A stretch of DNA of 32,292 nucleotides from Acidimicrobiales bacterium. Lineage in GTDB: Bacteria > Actinomycetota > Acidimicrobiia > Acidimicrobiales > UBA8190. Location: positions 1 through 32,292 of the forward strand of contig DATKSK010000060.1 of assembly GCA_035531755.1 (NCBI GenBank), written 5' to 3'. Made by a program: the position numbers and the translations under genes. The notes beneath the pieces are model-generated. The model was given only the letters and a program-made list of their open reading frames with translations, had not been told where the DNA came from and did not search any database. Positions 30,691-32,292 of this stretch are shown piece by piece; the stretch's first letter is position 1, and each line of letters opens with the position of its first letter.

Positions 30691-32085
30691 ATGACACCGG
30701 CGGGGCCGACGGCCACCTCCCGAACGGCCGGGGCCCCGGGTCGGTCCGGTGGTGGGCACTCGGCGCGCTCGGCGCCCGTCGCCGCCGAGGTCGTCCTCGT
30801 GGCGGCGTGGACCGCCATCGGGCTCGGCGCCGCCTTCGACGAGGGCCGGTACTCGATGGACGCCGTCGCCCTCGTCACGGCAGGGACGGCCCTGCTCCTC
30901 TTCGCCGCCGCTCGCCGGTCGGTGCCGTCGGGCTCGTGGGGCACCGTGGCGGCGGTCACCGCCGGAGTGGCGGTCCTCGGTGGCTTCCACACCGACGCCG
31001 GGATCTACGGGTCCGGCGCCGCGCTCCTGGTGAGTCGCGTCCTCACGAGCGTGGCTGCCGCCGTGGTGGCGCTGTGGCTCGTCGTCGGTCTGCCGGGCCG
31101 GGCGATCGTGGCGTACGCCGCCATCGCCACCATGACGGCGTCCGGTGTCGCCATGATCATTGCCAGCCCGAGCCCCGCCATCGACGTCTGGACCATGCTC
31201 CAGGCCGCGGGCCACGGGCTGTCGCACGGCCGCGACATCTACACGCTCAAGTGGACGACTGGGATCCGCTTCGAGCAGTCGAACGGGTTCGCGTACCTGC
31301 CCGGCGCGGCAGTGCTGCTGTGGCCATTCCACGCCTTGTTCGGCGACGTCCGCTACGGGCTCCTCGCAGCCATGGCGCTCACCGCTGTCCTCCTCGTGCG
31401 CGTGCGTCCCCGCTCGTCCACGAGCCTGCTGGGCGCGCTGGTCCTCCTCCTGCCCAAGGCGATCTTCGGGTTGGAGCAGTCGTGGGTCGACCCGCTCGTC
31501 CTCCTCGGTGTCTGCGCGGCGGCATTCGCTGTGGCGCGCGGTCGGCGCGGCTGGGCGGTGGTGGCGTTTGCCGGGTGCCTCGTGTGCAAGCAGCAGGCCT
31601 GGCTCCTGCTGCCCTTGGCGTTGCTGTGGAAAGACTTCGGTTGGCGTCGGGCGCTGGTGTCTGCCGGAGCGGCCGTGGCCTTCATCGCTCCCTGGGTCAT
31701 CGCCGCCCCCCACGCCTTCGTGAGCGGCGCCATCACCTACAACCTGGGCCTCCCGGCCCGCCTCGACTCCCTGTCGCTCTACACGTCGGCGCTGTCGCTC
31801 GGGTGGAACCCCGGCCTCGCCATCCTGGCGGTGTCCACCGTCGGCGCCGGGGCACTCGCCGCGTGGCGGCTGCCCCGGGACACCTACGGCTTCCTCCTCG
31901 GCTCGGCTCTGGTGATGGCCGTGTTCAACCTGACCAACAAGCAGTCCTTCTACAACGAGTGGGCGCTGGCGGCGGGCCTCGTCCTCGCCGCCATCGTGTT
32001 CGGACACGCATCGGCGCCCGACGCGCCCGTGACATGGCCCGAGTGTCCGGAACAGACCCGTGGGCCCCGTCAGGGCCGACGATGA
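30691..32085 (+). CDS. Multi-pass membrane protein, GT-C/DUF2029-like
   Basis: This 464-residue protein has about ten membrane helices. Between early helices lies DVWTMLQAAGHGLSHGRDIYTLKW, similar to the acidic substrate loop of polyprenyl-phosphate-sugar (GT-C, DUF2029/GT87) mannosyltransferases, and later VCKQQAWLLLPL and NLTNKQSFYNEW. It may add a sugar to a wall polymer or lipid on the outer face of the membrane. The specific role is not known. No ribosome-binding site is visible before ATG 30691. The last 30 residues are polar. Confidence 0.68.
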   Translation: MTPAGPTATSRTAGAPGRSGGGHSARSAPVAAEVVLVAAWTAIGLGAAFDEGRYSMDAVALVTAGTALLLFAAARRSVPSGSWGTVAAVTAGVAVLGGFHTDAGIYGSGAALLVSRVLTSVAAAVVALWLVVGLPGRAIVAYAAIATMTASGVAMIIASPSPAIDVWTMLQAAGHGLSHGRDIYTLKWTTGIRFEQSNGFAYLPGAAVLLWPFHALFGDVRYGLLAAMALTAVLLVRVRPRSSTSLLGALVLLLPKAIFGLEQSWVDPLVLLGVCAAAFAVARGRRGWAVVAFAGCLVCKQQAWLLLPLALLWKDFGWRRALVSAGAAVAFIAPWVIAAPHAFVSGAITYNLGLPARLDSLSLYTSALSLGWNPGLAILAVSTVGAGALAAWRLPRDTYGFLLGSALVMAVFNLTNKQSFYNEWALAAGLVLAAIVFGHASAPDAPVTWPECPEQTRGPRQGRR

Positions 32086-32133
32086 GCCTCCTGGCAGTTC
32101 CCGGGGGTGTGGGCGGCGGCTCTCCCGGTGGCG

Positions 32134-32292
32134 TCAGGAGGACAGACGCGCCAGCTCGGCCACCGTCTGCAGGTTGCGCGTCGTGGCCACCACGTCGAGC
32201 GCACGTTCGAAGAAGCCGTTGTTGAGCTTGGTCCGCCCGTACCCGTCGGGGCAGTGGACGTACACCTCCCGGCCGACGATGCGGAACTCGTC
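32134..32292 (-). CDS. DUF1697 protein, C-terminal part (cut by window end)
   Basis: The minus strand reads 53 codons from the window edge to TGA at 32134-32136. The peptide contains EVYVHCPDGYGRTKLNN and ATTRNLQTVAELA, matching the C-terminal signature of DUF1697 proteins (GxGxSKL/TRNWxT-type blocks). The 5' part lies beyond the window. The function of this small family is not known. Confidence 0.8.
   Translation of the reverse strand, partial: DEFRIVGREVYVHCPDGYGRTKLNNGFFERALDVVATTRNLQTVAELARLSS

Overview
The window is GC-rich DNA with strong third-position G/C bias, and GTG starts are common. It is almost certainly from an actinobacterium. Positions 125-6033 carry mec-cysO-cysM, then murI, a metallo-beta-lactamase-fold gene, rph and rdgB. 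This is the order known from Mycobacterium (the Rv1334-Rv1341 neighbourhood), but here the rhomboid gene between cysM and murI is replaced by a ferritin-like gene and a small unknown gene. Many CoA-ester enzymes, leaderless-looking promoters and the lack of mycobacterial PE/PPE or Mce genes suggest a non-mycobacterial high-GC actinobacterium, possibly Acidimicrobiia-like. That placement is an inference.

Layout. (1) 125-6033: sulfur-carrier cysteine synthesis (mec, cysO, cysM), an iron or diiron ferritin-like protein, a small unknown protein, then cell-wall D-glutamate (murI), a Rv1339-like hydrolase, RNase PH and the dITP/XTP pyrophosphatase. (2) 6034-7657: a sortase-anchored surface protein with three SpaA/CnaB-like domains. 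Its promoter carries a DosR/DevR-like palindrome, and a perfect 19-bp hairpin lies downstream. (3) 7756-9018: an enolase. (4) 9019-13333: a block of visibly lower GC with an orphan multi-pass sensor-like membrane protein, a possible small membrane protein, a gene-poor stretch and an OafA-type acyltransferase with an SGNH domain. (5) 13334-19921: lipid and CoA-ester genes: an atypical crotonase, two separate hot-dog (MaoC-type) proteins and a double acyl-CoA dehydrogenase like FadE34, with an MFS exporter and a DoxX protein between them. (6) 20053-24961: a tightly coupled branched-chain-amino-acid-type ABC importer: lipoprotein, fused LivH-LivM permease, LivG, LivF. (7) 25205-30595: an SDR and lipoprotein pair, a methyltransferase with a C-terminal beta-rich domain, an Hsd4A-like SDR, a DUF35 zinc-ribbon/OB protein and a FabG-like SDR. 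(8) 30691-32292: a multi-pass GT-C/DUF2029-like protein and the C-terminal end of a DUF1697 protein on the minus strand.

Regions 5 and 7 together hold dehydrogenation, hydration, 3-hydroxy-acyl oxidation and a DUF35 partner. This resembles part of an actinobacterial steroid side-chain or branched acyl-CoA degradation pathway, with a high-affinity importer between them. No CoA ligase, thiolase or Mce system is visible, so the substrate stays open.

The most notable non-coding signals are six starts preceded by a TAnnnY box 6-7 nt upstream with no ribosome-binding site (leaderless mRNAs), the DosR-like operator, and several short GC-rich tandem repeats in intergenic gaps. No CRISPR array, tRNA, rRNA or intact insertion sequence was seen.
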